Assembly: GCA_963720765.1 (NCBI GenBank) | Contig: CAVRGS010000003.1 | Span: forward strand, 248,001 to 312,000 | Reading direction: 5' to 3' | Source of the DNA: DASUAS01 sp963720765 | GTDB taxonomy: Bacteria > Actinomycetota > Acidimicrobiia > IMCC26256 > DASPTH01 | Length of the DNA stretch: 64,000 bases | Translations under genes and position numbers: made by a program | Shown: positions 34,518-42,624 of the stretch, in pieces | Position numbering within the stretch: the first letter of the stretch is position 1 | Layout: each line of letters begins with the position of its first letter | The notes under the pieces: model-generated | Databases searched by the model: none | Seen by the model: only the letters and a program-made list of their open reading frames with translations | Told to the model about the DNA's origin: nothing

Positions 34518-34554
34518 GGGTGTCGCGACCGACCGGCAACAAGAGGTGGCACCC

Positions 34555-34878
34555 ATGCCCAAGGCGATCATGTTCGTGCAGTCGCGGCCGTCGAGTCCGG
34601 AGCGCGACGGTGAGTACAACGACTGGTACACCAACACGCATCTCCCCGAGGTGCTCGAGATCCCCGGGATCGTCGCGGCGCGTCGTTTCAAGGCGAGCGA
34701 CGTCGCGCCACCGCCGGCGGGTGCACACGAGTACTGCGCGGTGTACGAGCTCGAGTGCGACGACCTGGGTGCGATCATGCCCGCGCTGGCGCAGCGCTTC
34801 GCCGACGGCAGCATGCACATGAGCGACGCCATGGAGATGGACCCCACGCCGTCGTTCGTCGTCTACGAGCTGATCTGA
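34555..34878 (+). CDS. EthD-like dimeric alpha-beta barrel protein
   Basis: 107 residues, starting MPKAIMFVQSRPSS, with the family-like EYNDWYTNTHLPEVLEIPG. One ferredoxin-like domain that would dimerise. Relatives include EthD and polyketide-cyclase-like or monooxygenase proteins; the role is unknown. AAGAGG lies 9 bases before the ATG. Confidence 0.7.
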   Translation: MPKAIMFVQSRPSSPERDGEYNDWYTNTHLPEVLEIPGIVAARRFKASDVAPPPAGAHEYCAVYELECDDLGAIMPALAQRFADGSMHMSDAMEMDPTPSFVVYELI

Positions 34879-34902
34879 CTCTTCCGTCGTTCGCGGCGTA
34901 GG

Positions 34903-34970
34903 GCAGATTCTGCGCAGAATCTGCAGGAGAGATGCGTCGAAGCGACTCGGTCGTCGTGTGCAGGATCTGC
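34903..34970. repeat. three copies of an 11-mer GCAGNATCTGC-type element
   Basis: GCAGATTCTGC (34903-34913) and GCAGAATCTGC (34914-34924) abut as a perfect 22-bp palindrome. GCAGGATCTGC follows at 34960-34970. They lie in the 117-base gap before the crotonase gene. The palindrome could be an operator, or a terminator (8-bp stem, TGCGCA loop) for the EthD-like gene. Confidence 0.6.
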
Positions 34971-34995
34971 ACCGAATCGTCCCAACGAGGTATCG

Positions 34996-35802
34996 ATGAG
35001 TGATCCCGAACGGGTGGCCGTCAGCATCGAAGACGGTGTCGCCGACGTCCGCCTCGTGCGCGCCGACAAGCGCAACGCGCTCGACCGACGGATGTTCCAG
35101 GCCATCATCGAGGCCGGCGAGCAGCTCGCCGCCGACCGGACCGTCCGCGCGGTGGTGCTGTCGGGTGACGGCAAGGCGTTCTGCGCCGGCCTCGACACCT
35201 CCCTGTTCGCGGCGATGGCCGAGAGGGACCCGGACGTGAGCGGGACCGGGTCGGGCACCACGTCGGGCGCGATCAGGGTCGAGGCGGTGCAGGCGGTTCG
35301 CGTGTGGGTCGACATGGCGGCGCCGGTGATCGCAGCGGTGCACGGCGTCGCGGTGGGCGGCGGGTTCCAGCTCGCGCTCGGCGCCGATCTGCGCGTCGTC
35401 GCCCCCGACACCCGACTCGGTGTGTTCGAGATCAAGTGGGGGATCGTCCCCGACATGTGCGGCACGCAGCTGCTCCCGCGCCTCGTCGGGCCTGACGTGG
35501 CGAAAGACCTCATGTTCACCGGTCGCGTCGTCACTGGCATCGAGGCGAAGGCCCTCGGGCTCGTGACCCGCTTGAGCGACGACCCGCGCGCCGACGCGCT
35601 CGTGCTCGCGCGTGAGATCGCGTCTCGCAACCCGGACGCGATCAAGGTGATGAAGCGGCTCGTGGACGCGTCCTGGACGTTGTCGTTCGACGACGGGGTG
35701 CGCGAGGAGCGTGATCAGACCGAGGGGATGATCGGGTCGAAGAACCAGCTCGAAGCCGTGATTGCCAACCTCGAGCAGCGCCCGGGTCGTTTCGACGACT
35801 GA
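34996..35802 (+). CDS. enoyl-CoA hydratase/isomerase (crotonase) family protein
   Basis: 268 residues. Oxyanion-hole segments are AFCAGLDTSLF and VAVGGGFQLALGAD, followed by GVFEIKWGIVPDM. Family members hydrate or isomerise unsaturated acyl-CoAs. GAGG lies 6 bases before the ATG. Preceded by the 11-mer repeat array, which may regulate it. Convergent with the coiled-coil gene with only 4 bases between stops. Confidence 0.83.
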   Translation: MSDPERVAVSIEDGVADVRLVRADKRNALDRRMFQAIIEAGEQLAADRTVRAVVLSGDGKAFCAGLDTSLFAAMAERDPDVSGTGSGTTSGAIRVEAVQAVRVWVDMAAPVIAAVHGVAVGGGFQLALGADLRVVAPDTRLGVFEIKWGIVPDMCGTQLLPRLVGPDVAKDLMFTGRVVTGIEAKALGLVTRLSDDPRADALVLAREIASRNPDAIKVMKRLVDASWTLSFDDGVREERDQTEGMIGSKNQLEAVIANLEQRPGRFDD

Positions 35803-35806
35803 CGCG

Positions 35807-36967
35807 CTACTTGTTGCGGCGGAACCAGCGCTTCTTCTTCGGCGGCATCTCGAACTCGATGTCGATCTCGCCCGGCAGCAACGACGGCGCTTCGGCCACC
35901 GGCTCACCCACGACCGGTGCCGGTGTGGTCGGTGCCCCGGGAGCGGTGGCTTCGGCGGTGCCCGTGGTGTGGGCGCCGTTGGTGCCGTTGGTGCCGTTGG
36001 TGCCGTTGGCCGGCGCACCGTTGGTGTCGCTGCTGACCGAAGTCGTCTCGGCCCGCCAGCGCACCTCTTCGACCGCTGCCGACACCACCGTGCCTGCCAC
36101 CGGCGTCGTGGTGCGTGGCGGCGGCGTGGACATCATCGACGCGAGCTCGGGGGCCGGGCGCGGGGCGGCGGGAGGGCGTGCCGCCATCGGTTCGGATCCG
36201 GGCTCTGGCTTCCGCGGCTCGGGTTTCGGTGCCGCAGCTTCGGCCGCGATCTTCGCCGCCGCGGCGAGCGCCTCGGCTTCGTCGCGCATCTTCTTGGCCT
36301 CGGCTTCGGCGCGCGCGACGATCTCCTTGCCGTCGGCGGTGGCCTGGTCGACCAGGTCGGAGGCCTTGCGCTCCATCTCCTGCTCCGCCGCGTCCCGCAA
36401 TCGCGCCGCGTCGGTTGCGGATGCGGCACGCGCGTCGGCAACGACCCGAGACGCTTCTTCGCGCGCCGCCTCGACCAGGAGCGCGCGCTCTTCATCGAGT
36501 CGGCGGAGAAACCCGGTGACCTCTTCGTTGGCTGCGCTGCGGATGGCCGTGGCTTCCTGCATGGCCGCGGCGACGATCTCCTCGCGCCGTGCACGCGCGT
36601 CGGTCTCTGCACTGCTGATGATGCGCGCGGCGTCGAGCTCGGCTTCGGCGATCATGGCGCGCGCTTCGGCCTCGGCAGCGCTGCGGTGTTCGGCGGCGAC
36701 CTCCGCCGCGAGCGCGGTGGCATCGGCGCGGTGCTGCTCGAGGAGCTGCGCGAGCTCGGCGCGCACCTCGGCCCGCAGCGATGCGGTCTCTTCGGCGGCC
36801 GACGCGTGCGCCGCCTCGCGGATCTGTGCCGCGGCGGCCTCGGCGGAGACCAGTTCGAGCTGCGCGGTCAGCCGGGCCTGACGGAGGGTGGCGACGGCCT
36901 TGCGCCGCAGCCGCTTGATCTGCTTCTTGGGGCTGCCACTCTTGCCAGAGTTCTTGTGCTGCGCCAT
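35807..36967 (-). CDS. long coiled-coil protein with basic C-terminal tail
   Basis: 386 residues. A basic start (MAQHKNSGKSGSPKKQIKRL) is followed by ~220 residues of Ala/Glu-rich heptads with no break, e.g. AAEQEMERKASDLVDQA. A proline-rich linker, a run of N-G-T triplets and an end PPKKKRWFRRNK follow. DivIVA-like or scaffold proteins of the actinobacterial pole and wall have similar build, but there is no clear DivIVA N-domain. TAACCT lies 9 bases before the ATG. Confidence 0.65.
   Translation of the reverse strand: MAQHKNSGKSGSPKKQIKRLRRKAVATLRQARLTAQLELVSAEAAAAQIREAAHASAAEETASLRAEVRAELAQLLEQHRADATALAAEVAAEHRSAAEAEARAMIAEAELDAARIISSAETDARARREEIVAAAMQEATAIRSAANEEVTGFLRRLDEERALLVEAAREEASRVVADARAASATDAARLRDAAEQEMERKASDLVDQATADGKEIVARAEAEAKKMRDEAEALAAAAKIAAEAAAPKPEPRKPEPGSEPMAARPPAAPRPAPELASMMSTPPPRTTTPVAGTVVSAAVEEVRWRAETTSVSSDTNGAPANGTNGTNGTNGAHTTGTAEATAPGAPTTPAPVVGEPVAEAPSLLPGEIDIEFEMPPKKKRWFRRNK
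35975..36010. repeat. tandem 9-nt repeat, four units
   Basis: Four units of GCCGTTGGT (the last with one mismatch) inside the coiled-coil gene; they encode the N-G-T-N-G-T-N-G stretch of the linker. In-frame and likely length-variable. Confidence 0.8.
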
Positions 36968-37090
36968 CGTGCGCCCAGGTTACGGACTGCCGGGCCGCGA
37001 GACGTGCATATCGCAACGGGTGGGTCGGCGGACCCGGAGCACGACCGGAGCGACCGCGCCGGACCGTTCGGAACGAGCAGACTGCCCGGC

Positions 37091-38009
37091 GTGCCTCGCC
37101 TGTTCGCCCTCGCTGTCATGGTCGTCGCGCTGGCGTTCGGTACCGCCGCGCCGGCGCCGGCGTCCGATCCCGCGCCCGCACCGACGCCGCCGGCGGGACC
37201 GGGTGGTTCGGTGGCGTGGACCCCGACCGGCCGCCAGGCGCTCGGTCGACCGCTCCTCTACACCGGCTCGGCCAACGGCGCGTTCGTGGCGTGGATGGAC
37301 CCGCAGCTCACCAGGCTCGCGGTCGTGCCGGGGGCCGGCGACCCGCTCGGCTCGCCGTGGGGCAGTCAGGTGCCTCCCGACCAACAGCCGTTCCTCGTGT
37401 CCTCGTTCAACGGTGGGTTCAAGTGGGGCGACTTCGACGGCGGCGTGATCGCGTTCGGCGCGTCCTACCGCAGCCCGGTCGCGGGTGAGGCGTCACTCAT
37501 CGCCTACGACGACGGCAGTTACACCGTTGGCGCGTGGGGACGCGACAACGATCCGGCGAAGCAGGTCGTCGCGCTGCGTCAGAACCTCGGCCTGCTCGTC
37601 GACGGTGGCGCACCGACTCCCGCGGCGTCGAACCCGGGTGCATGGGGCGCTTCCGTCGCGGGCGTCGCGACCCGCGCGCGGTGGCGTGGGTGTCGACGCC
37701 AACGGTGGATTGGTGTGGGCCGGCGGGCGGATCACTCCGCTCGATCTCGCCGACGCGCTCATCGCCGCGGGCGCGGTGCGTGGGATGCAGCTCGACATCA
37801 ATCCGGACTGGGTGGGGTTCAACTCGTACGACGTGGGTCCCGACAACGTCGCGCACGGCAACGGTCTGTACGGCGCCACGGGCGCCAACCGCTACCTGAG
37901 CCCCGACGGTCGCGACTTCGTCGCCGTGTTCGTCCGCGGCACGGTCGTCCCGGGCGCGACCGCCAAGCTGGGGCTGGGCGCGCTCGCGACGTCGGCGAAG
38001 GTGAAGTAG
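37091..38009 (+). CDS. secreted phosphodiester glycosidase-like protein (NAGPA/DUF2233; apparent +1 frameshift near 37677)
   Basis: GTG start, signal peptide MPRLFALAVMVVALAFGTAAPAPA. Motifs of the phosphodiester glycosidase family follow: FLVSSFNGGFKWGDFDGG, LGLLVDGG, then GGVGVDANGGLVWAGG and GMQLDINPDWVGFNSYD. The last two lie one frame over; removing one base in the C/G string at 37673-37681 gives a continuous ~305-residue protein. Bacterial relatives act on envelope glycans; the substrate here is unknown. Confidence 0.72.
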
Positions 38010-38056
38010 CACCTCGGTCATCGGCCCGCACTCCCTGGTCGTGAGCCTGTCGGCGG

Positions 38057-38070
38057 TGAACAGGTGTTCA
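38057..38070. promoter_or_regulatory. palindrome TGAACA-GG-TGTTCA upstream of uppP
   Basis: Perfect 6-2-6 inverted repeat ending 22 bases before the candidate -10 of uppP, overlapping the expected -35 region. Candidate operator. Confidence 0.45.
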
Positions 38071-38092
38071 GTGCAGGTTCAGCGCGCGCGCC

Positions 38093-38098
38093 TACGGT
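38093..38098 (+). promoter_or_regulatory. candidate -10 (TACGGT) for uppP
   Basis: TACGGT, 7 bases before the ATG at 38106. Confidence 0.45.
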
Positions 38099-38105
38099 CT
38101 TGCGG

Positions 38106-39023
38106 ATGATCGTGGCCGCGGCCGACACGCTGTCCTATCTGCAGGCCATCGTGATCGGGATCCTGCAGGGGATCACGGAGCTCTTCCCGGTCTCGAGCCT
38201 CGGGCACTCGGTGCTGGTCCCGGAGCTCCTGGGCTGGCACTCGCTCGTCGCCGGGCAGTCGTCGGACGAGTCCTTCTACCTGGCGTTCCTCGTCGGCCTC
38301 CACGTTGCGACGGCGATCGCCCTCTTCGTCTTCTACCGGCGCGACTGGGTGGACGTCATCGGCGGCTTCTTCACGTCGATCGCGCACCGTCGCATCGACA
38401 CGCCCGCGCAGCGCATGGCATGGCTGCTGGTGCTGGGCACCATCCCGGTGGGCATCGTCGGCCTCGTGTTCGAGCACAGCCTTCGCACGCTCTTCGCCAA
38501 GCCGACCGCGGCCGCGATCTTCCTCACCATCAACGGGCTCATCCTCTTCGCCGGTGAGCGCCTCCGGCGCAACGCCGCCACCCGGGAGCTCGTCGAGGAG
38601 CACGCCCATCACGAAGATCCCGGCCACGACGTCGGGCGCGACCTCGAGACGCTCGAGCTCCGCGAAGGTGTGTTCGTCGGGAGCGCGCAGATCCTCGCGT
38701 TGTTCGCCGGGATCAGTCGCTCGGGCGTCACGATGGTCGCCGGACTGCTCCGTGGCCTCGATCACGAGGACGCGGCGCGTCTCTCGTTCATGCTCGCCAC
38801 GCCCGTGATCTTCGCCGCCGGCGTCTACAAGCTGCCCGACCTGCTCGGCCACAACGGTGACCACGTGCGCGGCCAGGTGCTCGTGGGCAGCCTCGCGGCA
38901 GGCATCGCCGCGTACCTCTCCGTGCGCTTCCTGACCCGCTGGTTCGCCACCCGGACGTTGACGCCGTTCGCGATCTACAGCGTGGTGTTCGGGGCCGCGA
39001 TGATCGTGTACACCACGCGCTGA
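38106..39023 (+). CDS. uppP: undecaprenyl-diphosphate phosphatase
   Basis: 305 residues, about eight membrane segments. Signature motifs: GITELFPVSSLGHSVL near the N-terminus and GISRSGVTMVAGLLRG in the second half. It recycles the undecaprenyl carrier for cell-wall synthesis and confers bacitracin tolerance. A hydrophilic loop (~residues 157-185, rich in His/Glu) between segments is longer than in E. coli BacA. Likely leaderless from TACGGT. Confidence 0.92.
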   Translation: MIVAAADTLSYLQAIVIGILQGITELFPVSSLGHSVLVPELLGWHSLVAGQSSDESFYLAFLVGLHVATAIALFVFYRRDWVDVIGGFFTSIAHRRIDTPAQRMAWLLVLGTIPVGIVGLVFEHSLRTLFAKPTAAAIFLTINGLILFAGERLRRNAATRELVEEHAHHEDPGHDVGRDLETLELREGVFVGSAQILALFAGISRSGVTMVAGLLRGLDHEDAARLSFMLATPVIFAAGVYKLPDLLGHNGDHVRGQVLVGSLAAGIAAYLSVRFLTRWFATRTLTPFAIYSVVFGAAMIVYTTR

Positions 39024-39054
39024 TCAGAGCCGCGGCTTCGCCGGCTTCACCCGG

Positions 39055-39876
39055 TCAGACCGCGTCGAAGTCGAAGCCGGGGTGGGTGCCGGTGGAGAGC
39101 ATGCCGAGGAAGCCGCCGTCGACCCACAGCGCCTCGCCCGTCACGTAGCTGAAGCGCGGGCTGTTGAGGCACACCATCGGCCACGCCTGCTCGGCGGGGT
39201 CCGAGTACCGGTGGATCACGCCGAGCGCGTTCTCCACGACGTCCTTGCCTGCGGCCTCTTCGAACGCCGGCATCATCGCGGTCTTGGTCGGGCCCGGGTT
39301 GAGGCAGTTGAGACGCACGCCGGTCTCACCGAACTTCGAGCACGTCGCGGCGACCCACTGGTTCATCACGACCTTCGACATGCGGTAGCCGCCCATCGGG
39401 AACGCGATCTCCGGGTTGGCTTCGCACCACGCGACGCCTTCCTCGAAGGTCTCGGTCGCGAGGAGCGGCGCGTAGTTGGCGAGCTCCTGCTGCCAGCCGA
39501 CGCCCGCGCCCGAGGCGATGCACGCGACCGCGCCACCCTCGGGGATCTTCGGGAGGAGTCCCTCCATCAGCGCGCGGGCGCCGATGAAGTTCACGATCCC
39601 GGTCTGGAGGTCGGTGAACGGGGGACCGGGGAGTCCTGCGCAGCTGAACACCGCATCCACCGGGGCGTCGATCTGCGCCACCACCGAGTCGATCGAGGCG
39701 TGGTCGAGGAGGTCGAGCTCGATCGAGGCGGTCACCGGCGTCGACACCGGCTTCAGGTCGAGCGCGGTCACGTTGGCGCCGAGCTCGTGGCAGATGCGAG
39801 CGACCTGCTCGCCCATGCCCGAAGCGGCGCCGGTGACGACCGCGTGCTTGCCTTCGTATCCGAGAACGTCGTCCAT
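39055..39876 (-). CDS. short-chain dehydrogenase (hydroxysteroid dehydrogenase-like)
   Basis: 273 residues. Cofactor motif VTGAASGMGEQ; catalytic IASGAG and YRMSK. The segment between them (~40 residues after GVGWQQ) is longer than in most SDRs and resembles bacterial 3-alpha-hydroxysteroid dehydrogenase/carbonyl reductase. The substrate is not known. TAGTCT is 7 bases before the ATG at 39876. Confidence 0.82.
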   Translation of the reverse strand: MDDVLGYEGKHAVVTGAASGMGEQVARICHELGANVTALDLKPVSTPVTASIELDLLDHASIDSVVAQIDAPVDAVFSCAGLPGPPFTDLQTGIVNFIGARALMEGLLPKIPEGGAVACIASGAGVGWQQELANYAPLLATETFEEGVAWCEANPEIAFPMGGYRMSKVVMNQWVAATCSKFGETGVRLNCLNPGPTKTAMMPAFEEAAGKDVVENALGVIHRYSDPAEQAWPMVCLNSPRFSYVTGEALWVDGGFLGMLSTGTHPGFDFDAV

Positions 39877-39883
39877 TGGGCCG

Positions 39884-39889
39884 AGACTA
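39884..39889 (-). promoter_or_regulatory. candidate -10 (TAGTCT) for the SDR gene
   Basis: TAGTCT on the minus strand, 7 bases before the ATG at 39876. Confidence 0.45.
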
Positions 39890-39935
39890 ACTACGGCAGG
39901 TGATGACCGCCACCCGATCGGGTACACCTGGAGCC

Positions 39936-40322
39936 ATGAAGATCAGCAGCCTCGTGGCCCGACCCCTCATCGCGGGCATGTTCGTCTACGGAGGGCTCGA
40001 CGCCTTCCGCAATCCTGCAGGCAAGGTGCCGCGCGCCGAGAAGGTCGCGCCCGACATCGCCGACCTGGTCGGCATCGATGCCGACACCGAGCAGCTCGTG
40101 CAGTTCAACGGCGCGATCCAGGTGGGCGCGGGGATCACCCTCGCGCTGGGTGTGCTGCCGCGGCTCTCCGCGCTGCTGCTCGCGGGTTCCCTCGTGCCGA
40201 CGACGCTCGCCGGTCACCGCTTCTGGGAGGAAGAAGACGCGGCGCGCACGCAGCAGACCATCCAGTTCCTCAAGAACGCAGCGATGCTCGGCGGGCTGCT
40301 GCTCGTGATCGAGCACGGCTGA
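39936..40322 (+). CDS. DoxX family membrane protein
   Basis: 128 residues with four hydrophobic segments and the DoxX opening LVARPLIAGMFVYGGLDAFRNP. Members are linked to quinone-dependent redox or thiol chemistry in the membrane; the exact role is unknown. The stop codon lies in the first unit of an 11-bp tandem repeat. Confidence 0.8.
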   Translation: MKISSLVARPLIAGMFVYGGLDAFRNPAGKVPRAEKVAPDIADLVGIDADTEQLVQFNGAIQVGAGITLALGVLPRLSALLLAGSLVPTTLAGHRFWEEEDAARTQQTIQFLKNAAMLGGLLLVIEHG

Positions 40323-40371
40323 TCGCGGCCTGATCGCGGCCTGATCGCGGCCTGATCGCGGCCTGATCGCG
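40319..40371. repeat. tandem 11-bp repeat, four full units and a partial fifth
   Basis: Units of CTGATCGCGGC at 40319, 40330, 40341 and 40352, all identical, then CTGATCGCG at 40363. It begins on the DoxX stop codon and runs to the GTG of the acetyltransferase gene. Confidence 0.9.
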
Positions 40372-40826
40372 TGGAGGAGGCCCGCCTCGCAACCGTCGAC
40401 GACGCCGAGGTCCTGGCGCAGCTGCTGCACGACTTCAACGTCGAGTTCGCAACACCCACGCCCGGCGCCCCGAAGATCGCGGCGAGCCTGCGCGCGCTGC
40501 TCGCCGGTGACGCCACGTTCGCGATCCTCGCGGAACCCGCGCTCGGCGTCGGACTGGTGACCTTGCGGTCCAACGTCTGGTACGACGGCCCGGTCGCACT
40601 CCTCGACGAGCTGTACGTCGTCCCCGATCGACGCGGGCAAGGCATCGGCACCGCGATGATGGAACTGTTCGTGACGGAGTGCCGCGCGCGGGGCGTCCGG
40701 CTGATCGAGATCAACGTCGACGAGAGCGATGTCGGCGCGCAGCGCTTCTACCGTCGACACGGGTTCTCCGACGTGGACCGCGATTCCGGCGAGCGGGCGT
40801 CGTACTTCCTCCAGGAGCTCGGCTGA
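40371..40826 (+). CDS. GNAT-family N-acetyltransferase
   Basis: 151 residues. The acetyl-CoA loop is VVPDRRGQGIGTAM (R-x-x-G-x-G), followed by EINVDESDVGAQRFYRRHGF. The substrate is unknown. The GTG at 40371 directly follows the tandem repeat; no ribosome site lies between, so the repeat itself forms the 5' region. Confidence 0.82.
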   Translation: MEEARLATVDDAEVLAQLLHDFNVEFATPTPGAPKIAASLRALLAGDATFAILAEPALGVGLVTLRSNVWYDGPVALLDELYVVPDRRGQGIGTAMMELFVTECRARGVRLIEINVDESDVGAQRFYRRHGFSDVDRDSGERASYFLQELG

Positions 40827-40830
40827 GCCT

Positions 40831-41352
40831 CTAGTTCACCGCGCTCAGGGTGACGTTGCCGGCGGTGTCCTGCACGGTGAGTTGCACGGTGCGGGCGGTG
40901 CCGTCGGCGAGCGTCGTGGCGCAGTCGATGGTCTCACCGGCGCGCGCGACGCGGAGCGGTCCCGGCCCGCAGTCGACCGTCGCGGGGAGCGAGGCGTTCT
41001 GCGCCACGAAGTCGACGAGCGACTGTGTGGGGATCAGTGCCTGCTGGGTGGTCAGCTCGATCGTGCCCTTGCTGTCGGTCTGCGTCGCATCCACGATGAG
41101 GAACGTGCCGGGGAGCTGCACGGTGCAGGTGAACGACACGCCCCGGGCCCGCTGGACGCCGGACGGGCATGCGACGTTGCCGAACGTGAGCCCTGGATAC
41201 GCCGTGTGGACGCTGCTCTCGACGGTGCGACGAGCAGCGATGCGCGGGAGCTGGGCCGCGTCGGCTGCCAACACGTTCGTCGCCACCGCCGCCGCGAGCG
41301 CGAACATCATGACGAGCACACGTCGGGACACGCTGCGGGAGGCTACCGGCAT
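40831..41352 (-). CDS. secreted protein with two DUF4333 domains
   Basis: 173 residues. Signal/anchor SRRVLVMMFALAAAVATNVLA, then two DUF4333-type modules, each with a Cys pair: VACPSGVQRARGVSFTCTV and VDCGPGPLRVARAGETIDC. DUF4333 proteins are actinobacterial envelope proteins of unknown function. The candidate -10 TAGGAC lies 6 bases before the ATG and close to that of the divergent gene. Confidence 0.75.
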   Translation of the reverse strand: MPVASRSVSRRVLVMMFALAAAVATNVLAADAAQLPRIAARRTVESSVHTAYPGLTFGNVACPSGVQRARGVSFTCTVQLPGTFLIVDATQTDSKGTIELTTQQALIPTQSLVDFVAQNASLPATVDCGPGPLRVARAGETIDCATTLADGTARTVQLTVQDTAGNVTLSAVN

Positions 41353-41362
41353 CCCGGAGTCC

Positions 41363-41368
41363 TACAGT
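41363..41368 (+). promoter_or_regulatory. candidate -10 (TACAGT) for the hypothetical gene at 41376
   Basis: TACAGT, 7 bases before the GTG at 41376. On the other strand TAGGAC serves the DUF4333 gene, so the promoters overlap. Confidence 0.45.
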
Positions 41369-41375
41369 CGCGCCG

Positions 41376-42125
41376 GTGGTAGCGGGGAGCGACGACGCGC
41401 GCACGGCACCGGGCGCAACTCCGGGGACGGAGGTCGTCCCGCGCGCCACGCCCGTGCCGGCGGCGGCGCCTGGCGTCACCGACGTGTTGCGGCGCAGTGC
41501 CCAGCTCGGCCTCGGGGCCCTCGGCTTGGCCGGGCGGGCCGCCGGCAGCGTGTTCGCCCGGGTCCCCGATCCGGCGGGCGCCGGCACCGAACCGGAACCA
41601 GGCATCGCCGCGCTCCTCCCCGGCGCGGTGCTCGGGATCGCACTGGAGGCCGAGAAGCGCGCGTCTGCCGTCATCGACACGGTGGCCGCGCACTCGACCG
41701 GCGTCGTCCGCGCCGCGAGCACGCCCGCGTTCGTGCAACGCGCGCTGCGGCCGCTCGAGGATCGGTTGTGGCACCTGAACGAGGTGGCGCGGCGCGAGCA
41801 GCAGCGCAACCAGGCCCAGGCGTCCGCGCTGATACCGGTGATCGTGCAGCAGGTCACCGAGAACGTGATCGCGCAGCTCGACTTCGTGCGCATCGTCGAG
41901 CAGATCCCGATCGACGACATCGCCGCGTCGATCGACGTCGAGGCGATCGTGCAGCGGATCGACCTCGGCGGGGTGATCCGCGAGTCGACCGCGAGCCTGA
42001 CCATGGAGACGGTCGACGCCTTCCGCTCCGAGGGCATCGCGGTCGACGGTTGGCTCACGAAGACCGTCGACAAGGTCTTGTTCAGAGGGCGGGTCCGGGA
42101 CCTGGATGTCGGGGACGAGGCATGA
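41376..42125 (+). CDS. hypothetical protein
   Basis: 249 residues, GTG start. Ala/Pro-rich N-terminus, a short hydrophobic stretch (LGLGALGLAGRAAGSVF), then a helical part with I-D repeats (IPIDDIAASIDVEAIVQRID). Similar proteins occur before RDD genes in actinobacteria, as here (4-base overlap). The function is unknown; a partner of the RDD membrane protein is plausible. Confidence 0.6.
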   Translation: MVAGSDDARTAPGATPGTEVVPRATPVPAAAPGVTDVLRRSAQLGLGALGLAGRAAGSVFARVPDPAGAGTEPEPGIAALLPGAVLGIALEAEKRASAVIDTVAAHSTGVVRAASTPAFVQRALRPLEDRLWHLNEVARREQQRNQAQASALIPVIVQQVTENVIAQLDFVRIVEQIPIDDIAASIDVEAIVQRIDLGGVIRESTASLTMETVDAFRSEGIAVDGWLTKTVDKVLFRGRVRDLDVGDEA

Positions 42126-42613
42126 AGGGCGCGATCCGCAACGAGCGATCCCGAGCCGCCCAGGGAAGGCGTTCCGGATTCGTCTCGCAGGCCGTGGCAG
42201 GTCTGCTCGACGCCTTCACGGTGATGGCGCTCTACACCGCGGTCCTCCTGCTCTACGGGATCAACGTGTTGTTCTTCACCGGGAATCCGTACCATCTCCC
42301 CCAGCCGGAACCTCTGGTGAGCGTGGTGCTCTACTACGCGATCGGCCTGATCCTCTTCACGTCGACGTGGTCGGGGTCGGGCCGAACGCCCGCGATGGCC
42401 TTTCTCGGCCTGAGGATCGTCGACGCGTCGGGACGCCCCCTCTCCCCCCGTCGCGCCTTCTGGCGGGCTGCGATCGTGATCCCCACGCTCGGGCTCGGGA
42501 TCGTCACCGTGCTCTTCAGCAAGAAGAACAAGTCGCTCTACGACATGATCTGCGGTTCGGCAGTGATCTACGAGTGGCGTCCGAGCTTGCCCGAATCCCG
42601 ACAAAACCAGTAG
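42122..42613 (+). CDS. RDD family membrane protein
   Basis: 163 residues with three to four membrane segments. RDD signature: GFVSQAVAGLLDAFTVMAL (Gln where Arg is usual) and GRTPAMAFLGLRIVDASG. RDD proteins may act as ion or solute transporters; the role here is open. The ATG overlaps the previous stop. Its own stop codon (TAG, 42611) lies inside the cysD hairpin/promoter. Confidence 0.78.
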   Translation: MKGAIRNERSRAAQGRRSGFVSQAVAGLLDAFTVMALYTAVLLLYGINVLFFTGNPYHLPQPEPLVSVVLYYAIGLILFTSTWSGSGRTPAMAFLGLRIVDASGRPLSPRRAFWRAAIVIPTLGLGIVTVLFSKKNKSLYDMICGSAVIYEWRPSLPESRQNQ

Positions 42614-42620
42614 GGTTTTG
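42602..42620. promoter_or_regulatory. hairpin overlapping the cysD promoter
   Basis: CAAAACC (42602-42608) and GGTTTTG (42614-42620) form a perfect 7-bp inverted repeat around AGTAG. TAGGGT (42611-42616), 8 bases before the cysD ATG, is the candidate -10 and lies inside it. It could be an operator for sulfur control, or the end of the upstream transcript. Confidence 0.5.
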
Positions 42621-42624
42621 GCCC

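Noticed and set aside
35975..36010. The 9-nt repeat as an intergenic regulatory array
   Set aside because: It lies in frame inside the coiled-coil gene and encodes N-G-T triplets.
16611..37681. Programmed ribosomal frameshifting as explanation of the +1 breaks
   Set aside because: The sites share no common slippery sequence or downstream structure that I can see, and they hit unrelated genes; insertion error is simpler.
40319..40371. Tandem repeat as a CRISPR array
   Set aside because: Units are 11 bases, contiguous, without spacers and without cas genes nearby.
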